Origin: an uncultured Eubacteriales bacterium
Lineage (GTDB): Bacteria; Bacillota; Clostridia; Lachnospirales; Lachnospiraceae
Length of the DNA: 5,775 nt
Assembly: GCA_902783795.1 (NCBI GenBank)
Contig: CACZSO010000089.1
Location: forward strand, 1 to 5,775
Direction: 5' to 3'
The translations under genes and the position numbers were made by a program. The notes under the pieces were generated by a model. The model searched no databases. It worked only from the letters and a program-made list of their open reading frames with translations, and had not been told where the DNA came from. Below, piece by piece: positions 1 through 5,601 of the stretch (its first letter is position 1; each line of letters starts with the position of its first letter).

Positions 1-75
1 CTCGGAAGCCGCAGCCGTGCTGAGGACGATTTCGCAGATCTGGACGATGACGATGAGGACGATTTCCTGTCCTGA
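1..75 (+). CDS. C-terminal end of a probable phage ssDNA-binding protein (partial)
   Basis: Frame 1 is open from the window edge to a TGA at 73-75 and encodes 24 residues. The last half is very acidic (ADLDDDDEDDFLS). Acidic tails ending close to an aromatic residue are typical of phage single-strand-binding proteins such as T7 gp2.5, where the tail contacts the polymerase and competes with DNA. In Firmicutes phages a DUF2815-type protein of this kind commonly lies just upstream of a family A DNA polymerase, which fits this place. Only the tail is visible, so the family is an inference from composition and position. Another acidic-tailed phage protein remains possible. Confidence 0.5.
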   Translation, partial: LGSRSRAEDDFADLDDDDEDDFLS

Positions 76-88
76 TACTGACAACCCA

Positions 89-119
89 GGCAGCAGGCTA
101 CAGGCTGCGACCTGCTGCC
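89..119 (+). other. Intergenic GC-rich stem-loop before small ORF
   Basis: GGCAGCAGG (89-97) pairs perfectly with CCTGCTGCC (111-119) around a 13-nt loop and is followed by CTTTT. It lies in the 69-nt gap between the partial gene and the next one, 7 nt before the AAGAAGGG ribosome binding site. It could act as a weak terminator, an RNA-stabilising or processing hairpin, or a translational spacer. A closely similar element stands in front of the polymerase gene. Confidence 0.6.
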
Positions 120-144
120 CCTTTTAAAGAAGGGCGACAAGGAT

Positions 145-360
145 ATGACAATACAAATGATTCGGAGATTTATTGAATTTGTAACTACGACGACTATCAA
201 CGGGATCTGTCTCGGTTTCTGGATGATCTTTATCGCCGAGGTCTGGAAGTGGGCATTCGGTATCATGAAAAGGGCCCTGCTCAATCTGTTCCCCAGGTTA
301 AATAATCTGGGCAGAAATAATCCCAAAAAGAAAAAGGACGATAAAGGCCTTGTTTCCTGA
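145..360 (+). CDS. Small hydrophobic protein with basic tail, unknown function
   Basis: This 71-aa protein lies between the probable ssDNA-binding protein and the polymerase, in the same direction. I do not recognise the family. One hydrophobic stretch, about residues 18-41 (ING ICLGFWMIFI AEVWKWAFGI), could be a membrane helix or amphipathic anchor. The C-terminus (residues 51-67) is strongly basic, with a KKKK run, and would be expected on the cytoplasmic side. ATG 145 is preferred because AAGAAGGG (127-134) lies 10 nt upstream. An in-frame ATG at 157 has AAGGA 13 nt upstream and is a weaker choice. Stop is TGA. Gene context suggests early or replication-time expression. A link between replication and the membrane is conceivable but has no direct support. 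Confidence 0.6.
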   Translation: MTIQMIRRFIEFVTTTTINGICLGFWMIFIAEVWKWAFGIMKRALLNLFPRLNNLGRNNPKKKKDDKGLVS

Positions 361-389
361 TGGGTCAGGTAGATATAAATGACACGCGG

Positions 390-421
390 GCAGGCAGGAT
401 GGGAACCCCTAACCTGCCTGC
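390..421 (+). other. Intergenic GC-rich stem-loop before polymerase gene
   Basis: GCAGGCAGG (390-398) pairs with CCTGCCTGC (413-421) around a 14-nt loop that itself contains GGGAACCC (401-408). TTTA follows, then the AAGGAG ribosome binding site (427-432). The arrangement of 9-bp stem, short T run and purine-rich site copies that in the preceding intergenic gap. The stem base is 5 nt from the ribosome binding site, close enough to affect initiation. Its role is unknown. Confidence 0.6.
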
Positions 422-437
422 TTTATAAGGAGACAAT

Positions 438-3332
438 ATGAAAACACTCAGTATCGACCTTGAAACCTTCAGTGACAAGGACTTAAGAAAATCTGGCGTC
501 TACAGGTACGTAGAATCACCTGTTTTCGAGATCCTCCTGTTTGGAGTATCCGTCGACGGAGGACCTGTTACCGTCTATGACTTGTGCTCTGGAGAAGTTC
601 TTCCTGACGAGATCCTCTCTGCCATAGCTGATGACACCGTGACAAAGACTGCCTTTAATGCCAGCTTCGAGCGAATCTGTCTGTCGGTGTATCTGCGCAG
701 ACATTATCCACATTATTTCCAGTCTTACGGTTCCCCAGAAGACAGTGCCGGCAATTATCTTAATCCCACTTCATGGCGATGCACCATGGTATTGGCGGCT
801 TACAACGGCCTTCCCCTCTCCCTGGAGATGGTCGGTGGTGTCCTAGGCTTTGAGGAGCAGAAGCTAAAAGAAGGTAAGGACCTTGTCCGCTACTTCTGTA
901 TTCCTTGCAAACCTACGAAGTCAAACGGCGGACGCACCCGGAACCTTCCGGAGCATGCCCCCGACCGTTGGGAACTCTTCAAAAAATATAATGAGCGTGA
1001 CGTACAGGTTGAAATGCAGATTCAGGAGCGGCTCCGCAATTTCCCTGTGCCGGACGATGTGTGGGATCAGTATCATCTCGATCAGATGATCAACGACCGC
1101 GGTATCATGGTCGATCCGGATGTCGTAGAGCAGGCAATCCGCATCGACACTTTTGCCAGGACCAGTATCACAGAGAAACTGCACACCCTCACCCATCTCG
1201 ATAACCCGAACTCTGTAGCGCAGATGAAGGGCTGGCTTTCTGAAAACGGCATGGAGATGGTGTCCCTGGGTAAAAAGGAAGTCGCGCAGGCTTTGACAGA
1301 TGCCCCTGATAAGATCAGGCAGGTACTCTCCCTCCGTCTGCAGCTGGCAAAGAGCTCTGTCAGAAAATACCAGGCAATGGAAAGCGCTGTCTGCGAAGAC
1401 GGACGATGCCGTGGAATGTTTCAGTTCTACGGAGCGAACCGCAGTGGCCGATGGTGCTTGACAGGCGATCATGAAGTCCTTACCCCAGAAGGCTGGAAAA
1501 GACTGGATGAATGGGGTGGGGGAATAATCGCCTGCTGGAACTCAGTCTCAGAAGCAGTGTCTTTTCAAAAAGCGGAGCAGTTAACCTTTGACTATAATGG
1601 GCCATTGTATACCTACAAAGATAGCAGAATTGACCAGTGCTCCACCCCTGACCACAAGATGCGTGTACAGCGCAGATATGCAGATCCGTGGATGGATATG
1701 ACAGTAGAGGAAATGTCTCATGTCCGCCCCTCGATCCCGATGAATGGTTATCGTTATCATAGGGGTTGCGCAAATCCAGCATGGCTCCGAGTTCTGATCA
1801 TGACCCAAGCCGACGGACATTACACTGCAGACGGTTCTATAAAATTCCACTTTAAAAAGAAAAGGAAAATCGAACGCTGCGTTCATCTGCTCCGTAAAGC
1901 GGAGATATCCTTCGTGTCATCCTACAATAAGGACATTGCTACTATTACTATCCCAGCCAGAGCGATCCCTCTGTGGCTGCGGGAATTCCGTTCAAAGACA
2001 TTTGGGTTCTGGCTCTTGGATGAAAACCCTGATATTTTCTTTGATGAACTACCAAACTGGGATGGCTATTATCCAGCGCCAAACAGCATACAGTATTCTA
2101 CCTGTAATAAACAGAACGCAGATATTGTTCAAGCCCTGGCTCATATGTCCGGTCGCTGTGCAAATATCAGAATTAAAGCACACAGCAATCTTAACAAAAA
2201 ATGGAATGACTCCTATGTGGTAGATATTGGGCTTACACCGGCACAAAGCCATGAAATCAGGGTAAAACCATTTATCTCAGAATATAGCGGCAAGGTGTAC
2301 TGCGCTTCCACTCCCACCGGCTATTTTATGGTGCGGCGGAATGGAAAAGTATGGATCACTGGAAACAGTGGCCGCCTCGTCCAATTGCAAAATCTCCCGC
2401 AAAATCACCTCCCCGACCTGGCGCAGGCAAGGTACCTGGTGAAGGCAGGTGACTATGAAATGCTGAGCATGCTGTATGATAATGTTCCCCAGGTCCTCTC
2501 AGAATTGATTCGCACAGCCTTCATACCGAAACCCGGATATAAGTACATCGTCAGTGACTTTTCCGCGATCGAAGCCAGGGTGCTCTCGCACCTTGCCGGA
2601 GAAACCTGGAGGTCAGATGTGTTCCGTAACAACGGTGATATTTACTGCGCATCGGCTTCACAGATGTTTGGGGTGCCGGTCGAGAAACATGGACAGAACA
2701 GCCACCTCCGGCAAAAAGGTAAAATTGCGGAACTTGCCCTGGGCTACGGCGGCAGCGTCGGCGCCCTCAAAGCAATGGGCGCTACTGACATGGGAATTCC
2801 TGAAGAAGAGCTGCAGCCACTGGTCAATATGTGGAGACAGTCAAATCCCCGAATAGTAGAATACTGGTGGAAGGTCGACTCCTCTGTCAAAACAGTGATA
2901 AAACAGCACACTTCGACCCGTGTTGGTGATGTTAAAATCTTCTGGCAAGCCGGCATGCTCTTTATCGAACTTCCTTCTGGCAGACACCTGGCTTACGTAA
3001 AACCGCGAATCGGCGAGAACAAGTTCAGTGGTGAATCTGTCACTTACATGGGCATTGACGCCAAAAAAAAGTGGTCTCGGATAGAATCATATGGGCCAAA
3101 GTTCGTTGAGAACATTGTACAGGCAGTCAGCCGGGATATCCTTGCATTTGCTATGCACACCCTCGCAGATAGCTTCATCGTCGGGCATGTTCATGACGAG
3201 CTGATCATTGAAGCCAGGCCGGAAGTGTCCTTGGAAAAGGTGTGCAGCCTCATGGGAAAGACCCCGCCATGGATCCCCGGTCTGCTCCTGAGGGCTGACG
3301 GATATGAGTGTAATTTCTATAGGAAAGACTAA
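438..3332 (+). CDS. Phage family A DNA polymerase with 3'-5' exonuclease, interrupted by an intein
   Basis: Replicative DNA polymerase of phage type, 964 aa as translated and 660 aa after intein removal. The N-terminal proofreading domain shows Exo I (D7 and E9 in SIDLET), Exo II (N74-A-S-F-E78, where E replaces the usual D) and Exo III (Y184xxxD188). The polymerase domain shows the template-binding stretch GRW/SGRLVQLQNLPQ (337-339 joined to 644-655), motif A DFSAIEAR (D707, E712), motif B RxxxKxxxLxxxYG (R758, K762, L766, Y770) and motif C HDE (919-921). There is no 5'-3' flap-nuclease domain, as usual for phage enzymes. The start is set by AAGGAG at 427-432, 5 nt before ATG. Residue 766 corresponds to E. 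coli Pol I F762 and is Leu. A terminator follows 56 nt after the stop. All expected catalytic carboxylates are present, so activity depends on splicing. Confidence 0.95.
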   Translation: MKTLSIDLETFSDKDLRKSGVYRYVESPVFEILLFGVSVDGGPVTVYDLCSGEVLPDEILSAIADDTVTKTAFNASFERICLSVYLRRHYPHYFQSYGSPEDSAGNYLNPTSWRCTMVLAAYNGLPLSLEMVGGVLGFEEQKLKEGKDLVRYFCIPCKPTKSNGGRTRNLPEHAPDRWELFKKYNERDVQVEMQIQERLRNFPVPDDVWDQYHLDQMINDRGIMVDPDVVEQAIRIDTFARTSITEKLHTLTHLDNPNSVAQMKGWLSENGMEMVSLGKKEVAQALTDAPDKIRQVLSLRLQLAKSSVRKYQAMESAVCEDGRCRGMFQFYGANRSGRWCLTGDHEVLTPEGWKRLDEWGGGIIACWNSVSEAVSFQKAEQLTFDYNGPLYTYKDSRIDQCSTPDHKMRVQRRYADPWMDMTVEEMSHVRPSIPMNGYRYHRGCANPAWLRVLIMTQADGHYTADGSIKFHFKKKRKIERCVHLLRKAEISFVSSYNKDIATITIPARAIPLWLREFRSKTFGFWLLDENPDIFFDELPNWDGYYPAPNSIQYSTCNKQNADIVQALAHMSGRCANIRIKAHSNLNKKWNDSYVVDIGLTPAQSHEIRVKPFISEYSGKVYCASTPTGYFMVRRNGKVWITGNSGRLVQLQNLPQNHLPDLAQARYLVKAGDYEMLSMLYDNVPQVLSELIRTAFIPKPGYKYIVSDFSAIEARVLSHLAGETWRSDVFRNNGDIYCASASQMFGVPVEKHGQNSHLRQKGKIAELALGYGGSVGALKAMGATDMGIPEEELQPLVNMWRQSNPRIVEYWWKVDSSVKTVIKQHTSTRVGDVKIFWQAGMLFIELPSGRHLAYVKPRIGENKFSGESVTYMGIDAKKKWSRIESYGPKFVENIVQAVSRDILAFAMHTLADSFIVGHVHDELIIEARPEVSLEKVCSLMGKTPPWIPGLLLRADGYECNFYRKD
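1455..2366 (+). mobile_element. Intein with LAGLIDADG-type homing endonuclease in the DNA polymerase
   Basis: In-frame protein intron of 304 aa, residues Cys340 to Asn643, with Ser644 as the +1 extein residue. Block A begins CLTGDHEVLTPEGW. Block B contains TPDH (T403, H406). The C-terminal blocks F and G read VYCASTPTGYF...RRNGKVWITGN, with Gly instead of the usual His before the terminal Asn. Between them lies a homing endonuclease: a first LAGLIDADG-like helix ending QADG (D459), a Lys/Arg-rich segment KKKRKIER (473-480), a second helix ending NWDG (D542), then a typical block H around YSTCNKQNADIVQALAHMSG. Both acidic metal-binding positions are kept, so the nuclease may still be active. 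Removing the insert restores GRW-SGRLVQLQNLPQ, the usual uninterrupted polymerase motif, which fixes the boundaries. Confidence 0.93.
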
Positions 3333-3387
3333 AACGTGAAAAGTGATATGTTATTTAACACTTTGTAATAAAAAAATATATCTTATA

Positions 3388-3430
3388 TACAAAAAGGAAG
3401 GGATCTCTGACAGACTCCTTCCTTTTTGTA
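3388..3430. terminator. Strong 14-bp stem terminator after polymerase, probably bidirectional
   Basis: TACAAAAAGGAAGG (3388-3401) pairs perfectly with CCTTCCTTTTTGTA (3417-3430) around a 15-nt loop. The five-T run lies in the 3' arm on the + strand. Because the arms are exact complements, the - strand also ends in CCTTCCTTTTTGTA. It starts 56 nt after the polymerase stop and can insulate the rightward replication module from the convergent leftward genes. Confidence 0.85.
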
Positions 3431-3570
3431 ATAATCATACTATAATAATTGGTCAAGGTGTTTAGCACGTAAAAACCATCTCTTTTTGTAGTCTTTTATC
3501 ATATTTCCATATATATGCCATTCAATGCATAATCAATATAATTCATGCAGCTAGTCTTCCTATAAATATA

Positions 3571-3607
3571 AGTAAATAAAAGCCCCTCAACCGCTTAGGT
3601 GAAGGGC
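3571..3607 (-). terminator. Rho-independent terminator of the leftward membrane-protein gene
   Basis: Read on the - strand, GCCCTTCACC (3607-3598) pairs with GGTTGAGGGGC (3592-3582) across a 5-nt loop, with one mismatch and one bulged base. It is followed at once by TTTTATTTACTT. It lies 54 nt beyond the stop codon of the gene at 3661-4371. Confidence 0.82.
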
Positions 3608-3660
3608 ACATTGTCTGTCTGATCAGACCAATCTAAACACTTTCTTTGTTTCTTTTCTGG

Positions 3661-4371
3661 TTATGGTTGCCAACTTTTATAATTCCGAAAGGACCGTACC
3701 ATTCCTAATTTTTCTTTGTTATCTTTATCTATAGTATAATCGCTATGAATAATAAATAAATAGACAATACATCCGAAAAAAATAGCTGTAATAACCCAAT
3801 CTACGCAACCAGCATTTGTAGGTTTTTTTATTTCGAGCCAATAACCAACGCCTGATATTATTCCTAAGTAAGGAGCTCCTGTTCCTGATAAGTACTCACT
3901 AATCTTATTTTTCGCTTTCTTGGCTACACCTCTATTACAATTGACTGTTTCCCAATGAATATCTTTCCTGTCCGTCTCGAAAAAAACAATAATATACGCT
4001 GAAATTCGTGCAATAGTATAGGCGCATCTTTGAATCTTCGATTGAAAAAAAATCAAAACTAACAATGAAACAACATAAGGTATTCTATTGTTTATTCCCG
4101 TTTCTCCAGAAGTGATCGTACCAAACGTTACGATCGTAAAATAAACTGTATACATATAGACAATCAAAGTTGTCCGCATTCCTTGAGTAGATACTATTTC
4201 ATTTCTCAGCGCCTCATAAACAGCCATATTCTCTTCGTCATCAGGGATCGATTGTTTTATACCACTATACGGACAGCAACAATATGGGCAACAACACTGT
4301 GCTTGGTTTTCCTTACTGGAACAATTTGCATTGCAATTAGGACATATTTCTGAATTATTCTCTTCTCCCAT
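3661..4371 (-). CDS. Cys-rich multi-pass membrane protein, unknown function (possible cargo/defence gene)
   Basis: 236 aa. The N-terminus is packed with cysteines: CPNC at 10-13, C17, then triplets at 26-28 and 31-33 separated by PY, possibly a zinc-ribbon-like head. A charged segment (DDEENMAVYEALRNEIVSTQ, 44-63) precedes hydrophobic helices at about 69-86, 97-110 and 191-208. A further hydrophobic stretch lies near 118-131, in front of FETDRKDIHWE. The start is ATG at 4371, with AGAGAGG 6 nt upstream. A TTG two codons earlier directly abuts that site and is less likely. I do not recognise a named family. Small membrane proteins with a helical head and hydrophobic C-terminal part are common among phage-exclusion and abortive-infection effectors, but that role is only inferred from layout and context. 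The gene is visibly AT-richer than its neighbours, which suggests separate acquisition. Confidence 0.78.
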   Translation of the reverse strand: MGEENNSEICPNCNANCSSKENQAQCCCPYCCCPYSGIKQSIPDDEENMAVYEALRNEIVSTQGMRTTLIVYMYTVYFTIVTFGTITSGETGINNRIPYVVSLLVLIFFQSKIQRCAYTIARISAYIIVFFETDRKDIHWETVNCNRGVAKKAKNKISEYLSGTGAPYLGIISGVGYWLEIKKPTNAGCVDWVITAIFFGCIVYLFIIHSDYTIDKDNKEKLGMVRSFRNYKSWQP

Positions 4372-4442
4372 AACCAACCTCTCTGAATAGTTTTCTATGG
4401 ATTATTAGATCAAATAAAGAGCTTACTTTCATTCTCCCTTTA

Positions 4443-4471
4443 ATAATACTCTCTTCATAAATGAAAAAAAA
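4443..4471 (-). promoter_or_regulatory. Weak candidate promoter of the membrane-protein gene, with a dyad
   Basis: On the - strand TATTAT (4448-4443) could be a -10 box, about 70 nt before the gene start. The -35 position at 17-nt spacing is only a T run. The spacer holds the perfect palindrome TTCATAAATGAA (4454-4465), which could be an operator. No clear terminator separates this point from the upstream regulator gene, so read-through is also possible. Confidence 0.3.
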
Positions 4472-4511
4472 GTAATAATTCATCGAAATCTCCCAGGTAA
4501 GCATCTTCCTT

Positions 4512-5177
4512 TTATAAATCTGACTTTTCCTTCTGATATTCTTTGCCTATCACTTTTGCACGGGCGATCAGCTGATAGACCCTCGGTTCCGATACCTGGA
4601 GTTCCTTAGCAATCTGCTTAACAGAAGCGCCGAAAAGCTCCTTTGCTTCAAAAGCCTGTGAAATTCTCGGGTCCTCAGCATCCATATATTCGCGTAACTC
4701 CTCATAAGTAGCCTTCGCGATAACCGGCCCCTCCACAGAATCAGTTGATACAGACTCAAAGCCTGTTTCAATCAGACCATCCCATGAAACGACTGCAGCC
4801 TCTTTTGTTTCAGGAGTTCTACCGTAGGGGCACGCTGAGCACTTGTTCGTATCCTTGCACTTCACATACGCTTTGCGCCTTCCGGGTATCATGCAGCGTG
4901 TAGCTAAGTAACTGCTGGAGTGGAGATTATTGATGTATTCCCACTGATACTCTGCAAAAGATCTGCTCGTTGTTTTGAAAAAGTACACACGCAGCTTCTG
5001 GCTGGTGCCGAAATGCAGATACCTGCAATCCTTGTCGGTGATGCCGTAATTCTTCATATCGTCTTGGTTCTGGATTACGATAGGCGCATCGTACAGGAGC
5101 TCACCGTTTTCACCGATCGAAGTTCTGTGCTTGAAAACATCACTGTTAGAAGTATTGACTTTGTTTGTCCGAGCCAT
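4512..5177 (-). CDS. Sigma-70 region-4-like HTH regulator with four-cysteine motif
   Basis: 221 aa. The C-terminal third holds a clear helix-turn-helix, about residues 184-206 (ASVKQIAKELQVSEPRVYQLIARA), of the kind seen in sigma-70 region 4 and phage sigma-like activators. The middle contains C95-x11-C107-x5-C113-x2-C116 (RCMIPGRR...KCKDTNKCSACPYG), a plausible metal site. It is followed by a conserved-looking ETKEAAVVSWDGLIETGFE stretch. There is no sigma region 2, so it is unlikely to be a complete sigma factor; it may be a DNA-binding transcription activator or late regulator. ATG 5177 is supported by AAAGGAGG (complement of 5186-5193) at 8-nt spacing. It is transcribed toward the membrane-protein gene, 140 nt away, and preceded by a long structured leader. 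Families of this shape occur in clostridial phages and integrative elements; that attribution is from memory. Confidence 0.8.
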   Translation of the reverse strand: MARTNKVNTSNSDVFKHRTSIGENGELLYDAPIVIQNQDDMKNYGITDKDCRYLHFGTSQKLRVYFFKTTSRSFAEYQWEYINNLHSSSYLATRCMIPGRRKAYVKCKDTNKCSACPYGRTPETKEAAVVSWDGLIETGFESVSTDSVEGPVIAKATYEELREYMDAEDPRISQAFEAKELFGASVKQIAKELQVSEPRVYQLIARAKVIGKEYQKEKSDL

Positions 5178-5185
5178 TTTGGGGC

Positions 5186-5296
5186 CCTCCTTTCGCGCTT
5201 TGACTAATCGCGAAACGGAGAGCCACCACGGCTATCAGAAAAAAGGGTGCACGAATCTACCCGAACCTGAGAAAACCAATATGGTCTCTCCGTTTC
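5186..5296 (-). promoter_or_regulatory. Leader of regulator gene with two mutually exclusive stems near the ribosome binding site
   Basis: In the leftward transcript, TTTCGCG (5215-5209) can pair with CGCGAAA (5197-5191) across 11 nt, and its last three bases are the first three of the AAAGGAGG ribosome binding site. Alternatively CTCTCCGTTTC (5222-5212) pairs perfectly with GAAACGGAGAG (5296-5286) further upstream. Both structures need bases 5212-5215, so they cannot form together. This is a layout that could switch access to the ribosome binding site. The pairing is seen directly; the regulatory role is inferred. Confidence 0.4.
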
Positions 5297-5353
5297 AGTT
5301 TCGTGCCTCCCCTGCTCACTGGTTTGGCTTCTCTATTCAGTTGTCATCCTTCC

Positions 5354-5454
5354 CACAGCGGTGAGCAATCACCGGTGTCTTCGCTGTGAGTTAGACGTAT
5401 GTATGAGCGTCTTAAGCGCTCAGGCAGACCTACGTCATTCGACGATCTGACTCA
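5354..5454 (+). ncRNA. Nested helices suggesting a structured RNA (strand uncertain)
   Basis: Helices found: CACAGCG (5354-5360) with CGCTGTG (5382-5388); GGTGA (5360-5364) with TCACC (5369-5373) closing a GCAA loop; TGAGTTAGA (5387-5395) with TCTGACTCA (5446-5454); GACGTA (5394-5399) with TACGTC (5431-5436); TGAGCG (5404-5409) with CGCTCA (5417-5422). Several share one or two end bases, and the rest nest cleanly. On the + strand the tetraloop is of GNRA type and the single imperfect pair is a G-U wobble. On the - strand these become TTGC and A-C, so a rightward RNA is slightly favoured. No promoter was identified. It may instead belong to the leftward leader. Confidence 0.35.
5391..5424 (+). 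repeat. Imperfect 34-bp direct repeat, copy 1
   Basis: Shares 28 of 34 positions with the copy at 5602-5635. The conserved blocks are TTAGACGTAT, TATGAGC, TTAAG, GCT and AGG. This copy contains the perfect dyad TGAGCG/CGCTCA around TCTTAAG. Possible roles are a protein binding site or a repeated RNA hairpin. Confidence 0.8.
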
Positions 5455-5502
5455 GCCCTCAAGAATTTTGATCAATTACCTTATGCTGCTGTTTTCTCCA
5501 TA

Positions 5503-5518
5503 GCCGACACAAGTCGGC
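5503..5518. other. Short perfect hairpin
   Basis: GCCGAC (5503-5508) pairs with GTCGGC (5513-5518) around a 4-nt loop ACAA. No T run follows on the + strand, and on the - strand the next bases are TATGG, so it is not a terminator. It is probably a structural element of the surrounding region. Confidence 0.5.
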
Positions 5519-5578
5519 ACTCATTTATCCGTATCTTCCTTCTACATTTACTCCCCCATTTACGTGATCATATTCCGG

Positions 5579-5599
5579 AACAAATCATAAATATTTGTT
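5579..5599. other. AT-rich hairpin just before repeat copy 2
   Basis: AACAAAT (5579-5585) pairs with ATTTGTT (5593-5599) around a 7-nt loop. It lies 2 nt before the second 34-bp repeat and next to the palindrome TTCCGGAA (5573-5580). In copy 1 the corresponding flank is also a hairpin (5354-5388), so the layout of hairpin then repeat is kept although the sequence differs. Confidence 0.45.
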
Positions 5600-5601
5600 G
5601 A

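Larger units (their letters stand above)
3333..3660. other. AT-rich convergent intergenic region with two terminators
   Basis: These 328 nt lie between the stops of the rightward polymerase and the leftward membrane-protein gene. The region holds the symmetric terminator at 3388-3430 and the leftward terminator at 3571-3607. The roughly 140 nt between them are AT-rich, with short similar words (ATTCAATGCA at about 3521 and ATTCATGCA at about 3541). I see no gene, RNA gene or attachment site there. Confidence 0.7.

Noticed and set aside
921..1472. 183-aa open frame on the - strand inside the polymerase gene
   Set aside because: It lies fully antisense to the recognised exonuclease/polymerase coding sequence and has no domain likeness; it is a shadow frame.
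1480..1886. Two overlapping - strand frames of about 100 aa opposite the intein
   Set aside because: The + strand frame here encodes recognisable intein and homing endonuclease blocks, so the antisense frames are incidental.
4372..4377. TTG start two codons upstream for the membrane protein
   Set aside because: TTG directly abuts AGAGAGG with no spacing, while the ATG at 4371 has a normal 6-nt spacing.
4355..4432. 25-aa leader ORF on the - strand overlapping the start of the membrane-protein gene
   Set aside because: The GGGAG before its ATG is only about one base away, too close for a normal start, and the peptide resembles nothing known. It could still be a coupling ORF, but evidence is thin.
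4920..5364. Two + strand frames of 95 and 77 aa opposite and beyond the regulator gene
   Set aside because: No suitable ribosome binding sites, composition typical of antisense translation, and overlap with the HTH regulator and its leader.
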